Source: Fasciola hepatica
Lineage: Eukaryota > Platyhelminthes > Trematoda > Plagiorchiida > Fasciolidae
Length of the DNA stretch: 64,000 nt
Assembly (NCBI GenBank): GCA_948099385.1
Contig: CANUEZ040000205.1
Span: forward strand, 1,984,001 to 2,048,000
Direction of reading: 5' to 3'
Position 1 is the stretch's first letter. Every line of letters begins with the position of its first letter. A program made the position numbers and the translations under genes. A model generated the notes under the pieces. It did not search any database and had not been told where the DNA came from. It saw nothing but the letters and a program-made list of their open reading frames with translations. Shown here piece by piece: positions 53,362 to 64,000 of the stretch.

Positions 53362-55567
53362 TTGAAATCCATGGAAGCACTCAGTGTACAGCTGTTTCAT
53401 CCTTGTTCGGACTCGACTCATCAGCAGTGCACATCGACCGAGCAACCACGGGGACTCCAACAACCGCTGAACCATTGTGAATCGAACAACTTAACAACAC
53501 AAGGCTATCCGGGATCGCTATCAACGCTTTGTTCAACATCTACACTACATCATATAGCACCCTTCCCAAACTGGCTTCAAATTTGAATGGTAACAACCAG
53601 CTTCGCGCACACCGATCGACTCCTATGATGGATGAATTCTCTGTAGGGGCCTAAGTACAACCAACGCATTCCCAAATGATAAACCTACACAGCTTCCTTA
53701 CTATGCATGCAATTGATTAGTAGTAGGAGATTAGATTAGATTAGATAAGATTAGTTTAGATTTGTATAATATGATTGATCATGCAGCTTGAACGCTCAAC
53801 TGAGCATTGAAATCCATGGACGCACTCACTGTACAGCTGTTTCATCCTTGTTCGGACTCGACTCATCACCAGTGCACATCGACCGAGCAACCACGGGCAC
53901 TCCAACAACCGCTGAACCATTGTGAATCGAACAACTTAACAACACAAGGCTATCCGGGATCGCTATCAACGCTTTGTTCAACATCTACACTACATCATAT
54001 ATAGCACCCTTCGAAAACTGGCTTCAAATTTGAATGGTAACAACCAGCTTCGCGCACACCGATCGACTCCTATGATGGATGACTTCTCTGTAGGGGCCCA
54101 AGTACAACCAACGCATTCCCAAATGATAAACCTACAGAGCTTCCTTACTTTGCATGCAATTAAAAAATAGTAGGAGACTATTTTATGTAAGAATAGATTT
54201 GTATAATATGATTGATCATGCTGGTTGAACAATCAACTGAACATTGAAATCCATGGAAGCACTCACTGTACAGCTGTTTCATCCTTGTTCGGACTCGACT
54301 CATCAGCATTGCACATCGACCGAGCAACCACGGGGACTCCAACAACCGCTGAACCATTGTGAATCGAACAACTTAACAACACAAGGCTATCCGGGATGGC
54401 TATCAACGCTTTGTTCAACATCTACACTACATCATATAGCACCGGTCCGAAACTGGATTCAAATTTGAATGGGAACAACCAGCTTCGCGCACACCGATCC
54501 ACTCCTATGATGGATGAATTCTCTGTAGGGGCCTATGTACAACCAACGCATTCCCAAATGATAAACCTACACAGCTTCCTTACTATGCATGCAATTGATT
54601 AGTAGTAGGAGATTAGATTAAATTAGAATAGATTTGTATAAATTTGTATAATATGATTGATCATGCAGCTTGAACGCTCAACTGAGCATTGAAATCCATG
54701 GAAGCACTCAGTGTACAGCTGTTTCATCCTTGTTCGGACTCGACTCATCAGCAGTGCACATCGACCGAGCAACCACGGGCACTCCAACAACCGCTGAACC
54801 ATTGTGAATCGAACAACTTAACAACACAAGGCTATCCGGGATCGCTATCAACGCTTTGTTCAACATCTACACTACATCATATATAGCACCCTTCGAAAAC
54901 TGGCTTCAAATTTGAATGGTAAGAACCAGCTTCGCGAACACCGATCGACTCCTATGATGGATGAGTTCTCTGTAAGGGACTAAGTACAACCAACGCATTC
55001 CCAAATGATAAACCTACACAGCTTCCTTACTTTGCATGCAAATAAAAAATAGTAGGAGACTACTTTATGTAAGAATAGATTTGTATAATATGATTGATCA
55101 TGCAGGTTGAACAATCAACTGAACATTGAAATCCATGGAAGCACTCACTGTACAGCTGTTTCATCCTTGTTCGGACTCGACTCATCAGCATTGCACATCG
55201 ACCGAGCAACCACGGGGACTCCAACAACCGATGAACCATTGTGAATCGAACAACTTAACAACACAAGGCTATCCGGGATGGCTATCAACGCTTTGTTCAA
55301 CATCTACACTACATCATATATAGCACCCTTCCAAAACTGGCTTCAAATTTGAATGGTAACAACCAGCTTCGCGCACACCGATCGACTCCTATGATGGATG
55401 ACTTCTCTGTAGGGGCCTAAGTACAACCAAGGCATTCCCAAATGATAAACCTACACAGCTTCCTTACTATGCATGCAATTGATTAGTAGTAGGAGATTAG
55501 ATTAGATTAGATTAGATTAGATTTGTATAATATGATTGATCATGCAGCTTGAACGCTCAACTGAGCA
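53362..55567 (+). repeat. Dimer duplication of 882 bp
   Basis: Anchors 53807 and 54244 correspond to 54689 and 55126 at 882 bp. Shared marks are CCCTTCGAAAACTGG, the AAAAAATAG linker, and GGTTGAACAATCAACTGAAC before the second anchor. The anchor at 53362 precedes them. Confidence 0.75.
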
Positions 55568-58500
55568 TTGAAATCCATGGAAGCACTCACTGTACAGCTG
55601 TTTCATCCTTGTTCGGACTCGTCTCATCAGCAGTTGACATCGACTGAGCAACAACGTGCACTCCAACAACCGCTGAACCATTGTGAATCGAACAACTTAA
55701 CAACACAAGGCTATCCGGGATGCCTATCAACGCTTTGTTCAACATCTACACTACATCATATAGCACCCTTCCCAAACTGGCTTCAAATTTGAATGGTAAC
55801 AACCAGCTTCGCGCACACCGATCGACTCCTATGATGGATGAATTCTCTGTAGGGGCCTAAGTACAACCAACGCATTCTCAAATGATAAACCTACACAGCT
55901 TCCTTACTATGCATGCAATTGATTAGTAGTAGGAGATTAGCTTAGATTAGAATAGATTTGTATAGATTTGTATAATATGATTGATCATGCAGCTTGAACG
56001 CTCAACTGAGCATTGAAATCCATGGAAGCACTCAGTGTACAGCTGTTTCATCCTTGTTCGGACTCGACTCATCAGCAGTGCACATCGACCGAGCAACCAC
56101 GGGCACTCCAACAACCGCTGAACCATTGTGAATCGAACAACTTAACAACACAAGGCTATCCGGGATGGCTATCAACGCTTTGTTCAACATCTACACTACA
56201 TCATATAGCACCGTTCCCAAACTGGCTTCAAATTTGAATGGTAACAACCAGCTTCGCGCACACCGATCGACTCCTATGATGGATGACTTCTCTGTAGGGG
56301 CCTACGTACAACCAACGCATTCCCAAATGATGAACCTACTCAGCTTCCTTACTTTGCATGCAATTGATTAGAAGTAGGAGATTATATTAGATAAGATTAG
56401 AATAGATTTGTATAATATGATTGATCATGCAGCTTGAACGCTCAACTGAGCATTGAAATCCATGGAAGCACTCAGTGTACAGCTGTTTCATCCTTGTTCG
56501 GACTCGACTCATCAGCAGTTCACATCGACTGAGCAACAACGGGCACTCCAACAACCGCTGAACCATTGTGAATCGAACAACTTAACAACACAAGGCTATC
56601 CGGGATCGCTATCAACGGTTTGTTCAACAGCTACATTACATCATATAGCACACTTCCCAAACTGGCTTCAAATTTGAATGGTAACAACCAGCTTCGCGCA
56701 CACCGGTCCACTTTTATGATAGATGTCTTCTCCGTAGGGGCATAACTACGACCAACGCATTCCCAAATGATAAACCTACACAGCTTCCTTACTATGCATG
56801 CAATTGATTAATAGTACAAAACCGCCTAATATTAGAAAAATTTGTATAAGATGTTTGATCATGCAGCTTGAACAATCAACTGAACATTGAAATCCATGGA
56901 AGCACTCACTGTACAGCTGTTTCATCCTTGTTCGGACTCGACTCATCAGCATTGCACATCGACCGAGCAACCACGGGCACTCCAACAACCGCTGAACCAT
57001 TGTGAATCGAACAACTTAACAACACAAGGCTATCCGGGATCGCTATCAACGCTTTGTTCAACATCTACACTACATCATATAGCACCGTTCCCAAACTGGC
57101 TTCAAATTTGAATGGTAACAACCAGCTTCGCGCACACCGATCGACTCCTATGATGGATGACTTCTCTGTAGGGGCCTACGTACAACCAACGCATTCCCAA
57201 ATGATGAACCTACTCAGCTTCCTTACTTTGCATGCAATTGATTAGAAGTAGGAGATTATATTAGATAAGATTAGAATAGATTTGTATAATATGATTGATC
57301 ATGCAGCTTGAACGCTCAACTGAGCATTGAAATCCATGGAAGCACTCACTGTACAGCTGTTTCATCCTTGTTCGGACTCGTCTCATCAGCAGTTCACATC
57401 GACTGAGCAACAACGGGCACTCCAACAACCGCTGAACCATTGTGAATCGAACAACATAACAACACAAGGCTATCCGGGATCGCTATCAACGCTTTGTTCA
57501 ACATCTACACTACATCATATAGCACCCTTCCCAAACTGGCTTCAAATTTGAATGGTAACAACCAGCTTCGCGCATACCGGTCCACATTTATGATGGATGA
57601 ATTCTCCGTAGGGGCATAATTACAACCAACGCATTACCAAATGATAAACCTACACAGCTTCCTTACTATGCATGCAATTGATTAGAAGTAGGAGATTAGA
57701 TTAAATTAGATTAGAATAGATTTGTATAATATGATTGATCATGCAGCTTGAACGCTCAACTGAGCATTGAAATCCATGGAAGCACTCACTGTACAGCTGT
57801 TTCATCCTTGTTCGGACTCGTCTCATCAGCAGTTCACATCGACTGAGCAACAACGGGCACTCCAACAACCGCTGAACCATTGTGAATCGAACAACTTAAC
57901 AACACAAGGCTATCCGGGATGGCTATCAACGCTTTGTTCAACATCTACATTACATCATATAGCACACTTCCCAAACTGGCTTCAAATTTGAATGGTAACA
58001 ACCAGCTTCGCGCACACCGGTCCACTTTTATAATAGATGACTTCTCCTTAGGGGCATAATTACGACCAACGCATTCCCAAATGATAAACCTACACAGCTT
58101 CCTTACTATGCATGCAATTGATTAGTAGTACAAAACTGCTTAATATTAGAATAGATTTGTAGAATATGTTTGATCATGCAGCTTGAACGCTCAACTGACC
58201 ATTGAAATCCATGGAAGCACTCACTGTACAGCTGTTTCATCCTTGTTCGGACTCGACTCATCAGCATTGCACATCGACCGAGCAACCACGGGCACTCCAA
58301 CAACCGCTGAACCATTGTGAATCGAACAACTTAACAACACAAAACTATCCGGGATGGCTATCAACGCTTTGTTCAACATCTACACTACATCATATAGCAC
58401 CCTTCCCAAACTGGCTTCAAATTTGAATGGTAACAACCAGCTTCGCGCACACCGATCGACTCCTATGATGGATGACTTCTCTGTAGGGGCCTAAGTACAA

Positions 58501-58641
58501 CCAACGCATTCCCAAGTGATAAACCTACACAGCTTCCTTACTTTGCATGCAATTGATTAGTAGTGGGAGATTAGATTAGATTAGATTAGATTAGATTTGT
58601 ATAATATCATTGATCATGCAGCTTGAACGCTCAACTGAGCA
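55568..58641 (+). repeat. Interleaved dimers and trimers
   Basis: Anchors 55568, 56013, 56453, 56887, 57327, 57767, 58202. 56013 and 56453 resemble 56887 and 57327 at 874 bp; 56887 resembles 58202 at 1315 bp. Marks include CAGTTCACATCGACTGAGC, ATGATGAACCTACTCAGC, CACCGGTCCACTTTTAT and the AGTACAAAAC linker. CAGTTCAC changes the outermost helix I pair of the ribozyme. Confidence 0.72.
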
Positions 58642-61600
58642 TTGAAATCCATGGAAGCACTCACTGTACAGCTGTTTCATCCTTGTTCGGACTCGACTCA
58701 TCAGCATTGCACATCGACCGAGCAACCACGGGCACTCCAACAACCGCTGAACCATTGTGAATCGAACAACTTAACAACACAAGGCTATCCGGGATCGCTA
58801 TCAACGCTTTGTTCAACATCTACACTACATCATATGTAGCACCCTTCCCAAACTGGCTTCGAAGGTGAATGGTAACAACCAGCTTCGCGCACACCGATCG
58901 ACTCCTATGATGGATGAATTCTCTGTAGTGGCCTATGTACAACCAACGCATTCCCAAATGATAAACCTACACAGCTTCCTTACTATGCATGCAATTGATT
59001 AGTAGTAGGAGATTAGATTAGATTAGATTAGATTAGATTAGATTATAATAGATTTGTATATTGTGATTGATCATGCAGCTTGAACGCTCAACTGAGCATT
59101 GAAATGCATCTAAGCACTCACTGTACAGCTGTTTCATCCTTGTTCGGACTCGTCTCATCAGCAGTGCACATCGACCGAGCAACCACGGGGACTCCAACAA
59201 CCGCTGAACCATTGTGAATCGAACAACTTAACAACACAAGGCTATCCGGGATCGCTATCAACGCTTTGTTCAACATCTACACTACATCATATAGCACCCT
59301 TCCCAAACTGGCTTCGAAGGTGAATGGTAACAACCAGCTTCGCGCACACCGATCGACTCCTATGATGGATGACTTCTCTGTAGGGGCCGAAGTACAACCA
59401 ACGCATTCCCAAATGAAAAACCTACTCAGCTTCCTTACTATGCATGCAATTGATTAGAAGTAGGAGATTAGATTAGATTAGATTAGAATAGATTTGTATA
59501 ATATGATTGTTCATGCTGCTTGAACGCTCAACTGAGCATTGAAATCCATGGAAGCACTCACTGTACAGCTGTTTCATCCTTGTTCGGACTCGACTCATCA
59601 GCAGTGCACATCGACCGAGCAACCACGGGCACTCCAACAACCGCTGAACCATTGTGAATCGAACAACTTAACAACACAAGGCTATCCGGGATGCCTATCA
59701 ACGATTTGTTCAACATCTACACTACATCATATAGCACCCTTCCCAAACTGGCTTCAAATTTGAATGGTAACAACCAGCTTCGCGCACACCGATCGACTCC
59801 TATGATGGATGACTTATCTGTAGGGGCCTAAGTACAACCAACGCATTCCCAAATGATAAACCTACACAGCTTCCTTACTATGCATGCAATTGATTAGTAG
59901 TAGGAGATTAGATTAGATTAGATTAGATTAGATTAGATTAGAATAGATTTGTATAATATGATTGATCATGCAGCTTGAACGCTCAACTGAGCATTGAAAT
60001 CCATGGAAGCACTCAGTGTACAGCTGTTTCATCCTTGTTCGGACTCGACTCATCAGCAGTGCACATCGACCGAGCAACCAAGGGTACTCCACCAACCGCT
60101 GAACCATTGTGAATCAAACAACTTAACAACACAAGGCTATCCGCGGTGGCTATCAACACTTTGTTCAACATCTACACTACATCATATAGCACCGGTTCGA
60201 AACTGGCTCCAAATTTGAATGGTAACAACCAGCTTCGCGCACACCGATCGACTCCTATGATGGATGACTTCTCTGTAGTGGCCTATGTACAACCAACGCA
60301 TTCCCAAATGATAAACCTACACAGCTTACTTACTATGCATGCAATTGATTAGTAGTAGGAGATTAGATTAGATTAGATTAGATTAGAATATATTTGTATA
60401 ATATGATTGATCATGCAGCTTGAACGCTCAACTGAGCATTGAAATCCATGAAAGCACTCACTGTACAGCTGTTTCATCCTTGTTCGGACTCGACTCATCA
60501 GCAGTGCACATCGACCGAGCAACCACGGGCACTCCAACAACCGCTGAACCATTGTGAATCGAACAACTTAACAACACAAGGCTATCCGCGATGGCTATCA
60601 ACGCTTTGTTCAACATCTACACTACATCATATAGCACCCTTCCCAAACTGGCTTCAAATTTCAATGGTAACAACCAGCTTCGCGCACACCGATCGACTCC
60701 TATGATGGATGAATTCTCTGTAGGGGCCTAAGTACAACCAACGCATTCCCAAATGATAAACCTACACAGCTTCCTTACTATGCATGCAATTGATTAGTAG
60801 TAGGTGAATAGATTAGATTAGAATAAATTTGTATAATATGATAGATCATGCAGTTTGAACGCTCAACTGAGCATTGAAATCCATGGAAGCACTCACTGTA
60901 CAGCTGTTTCATCCTTGTTCGGACTCGACTCATCAGCAGTGCACATCGACCGAGCAACCACGGGCACTCCAACAACCGCTGAACCATTGTGAATCGAACA
61001 ACTCAACAACACAAGGCCATCCGAGATCGCTATCAACGCTTTGTTCAACATCTACACTACATGATTTAGCACCCTTCCCAAACTGGCTTCAAATTTGAAT
61101 GGTAACAACCAGCTTCGCGCACACCGATCGACTCCTATGATGGATGACTTCTCTGTAGGGGCCTAAGTACAACCAACGCATTTCCAAATGATAAACCTAC
61201 ACAGCTTCCTTACTATGCATGCAATTGATTAGTAGTAGGAGATTAGATTAGATTAGATTAGATTAGATTAGAATAGATTTGTATAATATGGTTGATCATG
61301 CAGCTTTAACGCTCAACTGAGCATTGAAATCCATGGAAGCACTCACTGTACAGCTGTTTCATCCTCTAAGGGACTCGACTCATCAGCATTGCACATCGAC
61401 CGAGCCCACACGGGCACTCCAACAACCGCTGAACCATTGTGAATCGAACAACTTAACAACACAAGGCTGTCCGGGATGGTTATCAACGCTTTGTTCAACA
61501 TCTACACTACATCATATAGCACCCTTCCCAAACTGGCTTCAAATTTGAATGGTAACAACCAGCTTCGCGCACACCGATCAACTCCTATGATGGATGACTT

Positions 61601-64000
61601 CTCTGTAGAGGCCTAAGTACAACCAACGCATTCCCAAATGATAAACCTACACAGCTTCCTTACTATGCATGCAATTGATTAGTAGTAGGAGATTAGATTA
61701 GATTAGATTAGATTAGATTAGAATAGATTTGTATAATATGATTGATCATGCAGCTTTAACGCTCAACTGAGCATTGAAATCCATGGACGCACTCACTGTA
61801 CAGCTGTTTCATCCTTGTTCGGACTCGACTCATCACCAGTGCACATCGACCGAGCAACCACGGGGACTCCAACAACCGCTGAACCATTGTGAATCGAAAC
61901 ACTTAACAACACAAGGCTGTCCGGGATGGCTATCAACGCTTTGTTTAACATCTACACTACATCATATAGCACCCTTCCCAAACTGGCTTCAAATTTGAAT
62001 GGTAACAACCAGCTTCGCGCACACCGATCCACTCCTATGATGGATGAATTCTCTGTAGGGGCCTATGTACAACCAACGCATTCCCAAATGATAAACCTAC
62101 ACAGCTTCCTTACTATGCATGCAATTGATTAGTAGTAGGAGATTAGACTAGATTAGATTAGATTAGAATAGATTTGTATAATATGATTGATCATGCAGCT
62201 TGAACGCTCAACTGAGCATTGAAATCCATGGAAGCACTCACTGTACAGCTGTTTCATCCTTGTTCGGACTCGACTCATCAGCAGTGCACATCGACCGAGC
62301 AACCACGGGCACTCCAACAACCGCTGAACCATTGTGAATCGAACAACTTAACAACACAAGGCTATCCGCGATGGCTATCAACGCTTTGTTCAACATCTAC
62401 ACTACATGATATAGCACCCTTCCCAAACTGGCTTCAAATTTGAATGGTAACAACCAGCTTCGCGCACACCGATCCACTCCTATGATGGATGACTTCTCTG
62501 TAGGGGCCTAAATTCAACCAACGCATTCCCAAAAGTTAAACACACACAGCTTCCTTACTATGCATGCAATTGTTTAGTAGTACGAGATTAGATTAGATTA
62601 GATTAGATTAGATTAGAATAGATTTGTATAATATGATTGATCATGCAGCTTGAACGCTCCACTGAGCATTGAAATGCATGGAAGCACTCAGTGTACAGCT
62701 GTTTCATCCTTGTTCGGACTCGACTCATCACCAGTGCACATCGACCGAGCAACCACGGGCACTCCAACAACCGCTGAACCATTGTGAATCGAACAACTTA
62801 ACAACACAAGGCTATCCGCGATGGCTATCAACGCTTTGTTCAACATCTACACTACATGATTTAGCACACTTCCCAAACTGGCTTCAAATTTGAATGGTAA
62901 CAACCAGCTTCGCGCACACCGATCAACTCCTATGATGGATGACTTCTCTGTAGGGGCCTAAGTACAACCAACGCATTCCCAAATGATAAACCTACACAGC
63001 TTCCTTACTATGCATGCAATTGATTAGTAGTAGGAGATTAGATTAGATTAGATTAGATTAGATTAGAATAGATTTGTATAATATGATTGATCATGCAGCT
63101 TTAACGCTCAACTGAGCATTGAAATCCATGGACGCACTCACTGTACAGCTGTTTCATCCTTGTTCGGACTCGACTCATCAGCAGTGCACATCGACCGAGC
63201 AACCACGGGCACTCCAACAACCGCTGAACCATTGTGAATCGAACAACTTAACAACACAAGGCTGTCCGGGATGGCTATCAACGCTTTGTTCAACATCTAC
63301 ACTACATCATATAGCACCCTTCCCAAACTGGCTTCAAATTTGAATGGTAACAACCAGCTTCGCGCACACCGATCGACTCCTATGATGGATGACTTCTCTG
63401 TAGGGGCCTAAATTCAACCAACGCATTCCCAAATGATAAACCTACACAGCTTCCTTACTATGCATGCAATTGATTATTAGTAGGTGATTAGATTAGATTA
63501 GATTAGATTAGATTAGAATAGATTTGTATAATATGATTGATCATGCAGCTTGAACGCTCCACTGAGCATTGAAATCCATGGAAGCACTCACTGTACAGCT
63601 GTTTCATCCTTGTTCGGACTCGACTCATCACCAGTGCACATCGACCGAGCAACCACGGGCACTCCAACAACCGCTGAACCATTGTGAATCGAACAACTTA
63701 ACAACACAAGGCTATCCGGGATGGCTATCAACGCTTTGTTCAACATCTACACTACATCATATAGCACCCTTCCCAAACTGGCTTCAAATTTCAATGGTAA
63801 CAACCAGCTTCGCGCACACCGATCGACTCCGATGATGGATGACTTCTCTGTAGGGGCCTAAATTCAACCAACGCATTCCCAAATGAACAACATACACAGC
63901 TTCCTTACTATGCATGCAATTGATTAGTAGTAGGAGATTAGATTAGATTAGATTAGATTAGATTAGAATAGATTTGTATAATATGATTGATCATGCAGCT
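58642..64000 (+). repeat. Right-end near-consensus monomers
   Basis: Anchors 58642, 59099, 59539, 59994, 60439, 60874, 61324, 61774, 62219, 62669, 63119, 63569. A trimer tendency is visible: 61774 and 63119 share CAGCTTTAACGC, GGACGCACTC and GGCTGTCCGGG at 1345 bp. The last monomer is cut off by the window end in the leader of the next copy. No gene is seen. Confidence 0.78.
63589..63636 (-). pseudogene. Hammerhead copy with C3 to G change
   Basis: The + strand TCATCACCAG gives GUGAUGA instead of CUGAUGA. C3 normally pairs with G8 in the active fold, so cleavage should be lost or strongly reduced. Twelve copies share this change (anchors 27631, 29845, 33854, 35639, 36974, 47844, 50578, 52925, 53807, 61774, 62669, 63569). 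Confidence 0.7.

Larger units (their letters stand above)
1..64000 (+). repeat. Satellite array, about 445-bp monomer, 143 anchored copies in one orientation
   Basis: Every line of the window aligns to one monomer. The anchor TTGAAATCCATGG, or a near match, recurs from 177 to 63569 with mean spacing about 446 bp. Most spacings fall in the series 427, 430, 435, 437, 440, 442, 445, 447, 450, 452, 455, 460, as expected from pentamer steps in (ATTAG)n plus a 2-bp TA step. Six are 504 to 527 bp because of enlarged tracts. No copy is inverted and no foreign insert was seen. The body differs between copies by scattered substitutions, while the 3' part (linker and ATTAG tract) varies most. Both ends are mid-monomer. 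Such arrays are typical of eukaryotic heterochromatin; centromeric, pericentromeric or subtelomeric position cannot be told from this sequence. Confidence 0.98.

Noticed and set aside
13811..60987. Minus-strand open frames of 61 to 76 codons
   Set aside because: They are antisense shadows of the same segment, present only where the linker happens to lack stops. They cover the ribozyme region, which explains the conserved peptide.
63527..63532. TATAAT in each monomer as a bacterial -10 promoter
   Set aside because: It is preceded by the AT-rich ATTAG tract with no clear -35 element and followed by no gene; the array looks eukaryotic.
177..63835. More than 120 small + strand open frames of 63 to 88 codons as genes
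   Set aside because: They are the same satellite segment in each monomer, with mostly amino-acid changing variation, indel-controlled stops, no start context and many broken copies.
1..64000. CRISPR array
   Set aside because: The repeat is about 445 bp and whole units are homologous; there are no short repeats with unique spacers.
1..64000. LTR, transposase or reverse transcriptase remnants
   Set aside because: No long frame or family motif was found on either strand, and no inverted or long terminal repeats apart from the monomers themselves.

Overview
The whole 64 kb window is one uninterrupted satellite array. A monomer of about 445 bp is repeated head to tail in a single orientation: I located 143 successive copies of one anchor (the first T of TTGAAATCCATGG) from 177 to 63569, mean spacing about 446 bp. 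The window starts and ends inside a monomer, so the array continues on both sides. I see no conventional gene, tRNA, rRNA, transposon or unique sequence. The organism cannot be named. A pure array of this size and homogeneity points to a eukaryotic chromosome, and the ribozyme described below points towards animals with hammerhead satellites (newts, schistosomes, cave crickets). About 15 CpG per monomer argues against a heavily CpG-depleted genome.

Monomer map, as offsets from the anchor on the + strand (short TA form): TATAAT -42; inverted repeat ATGATTGATCAT -36; CCATGG +7; overlapping palindromes CTGTACAG and ACAGCTGT +22 to +33; candidate hammerhead ribozyme on the minus strand +20 to +67; minus-strand B-box-like motif +117 to +125; minus-strand A-box-like motif +175 to +185; a TA slippage site near +190; 12-bp palindrome TTCAAATTTGAA +214; CGATCG +251; a variable A-run (T-run on the minus strand) near +316; TGCATGCA +342; then an (ATTAG)n microsatellite up to the next monomer. 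Pentamer steps of 5 bp and the 2-bp TA step explain most spacings (427 to 460 bp).

The most interesting content is on the minus strand. Read that way, each consensus monomer has A box, B box, then a sequence with the full hammerhead core: CUGAUGA, GAAA, a 2-bp helix III with C-G at 15.2/16.2, cleavage triplet GUA, and a 5-bp helix I (CACUG/CAGUG). Helix II departs from the family (G.U at 10.1/11.1 and an apparent 5-nt insertion). This layout suggests transcripts that could self-cut into monomer-length RNA. Roughly half of the copies keep every core and helix I position; others carry clear lesions, so it is a decaying or neutrally evolving family with many intact members.

Layout: 0-6 kb, mixed monomers mostly with the longer TA form; 6-13 kb, a 3501-bp displaced duplication containing a 1306-bp tandem duplication; 14.3-23.7 kb, a seven-monomer higher-order repeat of about 3.11 kb present three times; 26.6-31 kb, a 2214-bp five-monomer block twice; 35.4-38.1 kb, a three-monomer block twice; 38.3-40.1 kb, an 890-bp dimer twice; 43-52.5 kb, six monomers with expanded or degenerate ATTAG tracts; 53-58.6 kb, dimers and trimers with unusual linkers; 58.6-64 kb, near-consensus monomers.

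Open frames of 65, 74 or 88 codons on the + strand recur in most copies. Their length is set by the TA indel and one G/C site and their common variants are mostly amino-acid changing, so I do not treat them as genes.
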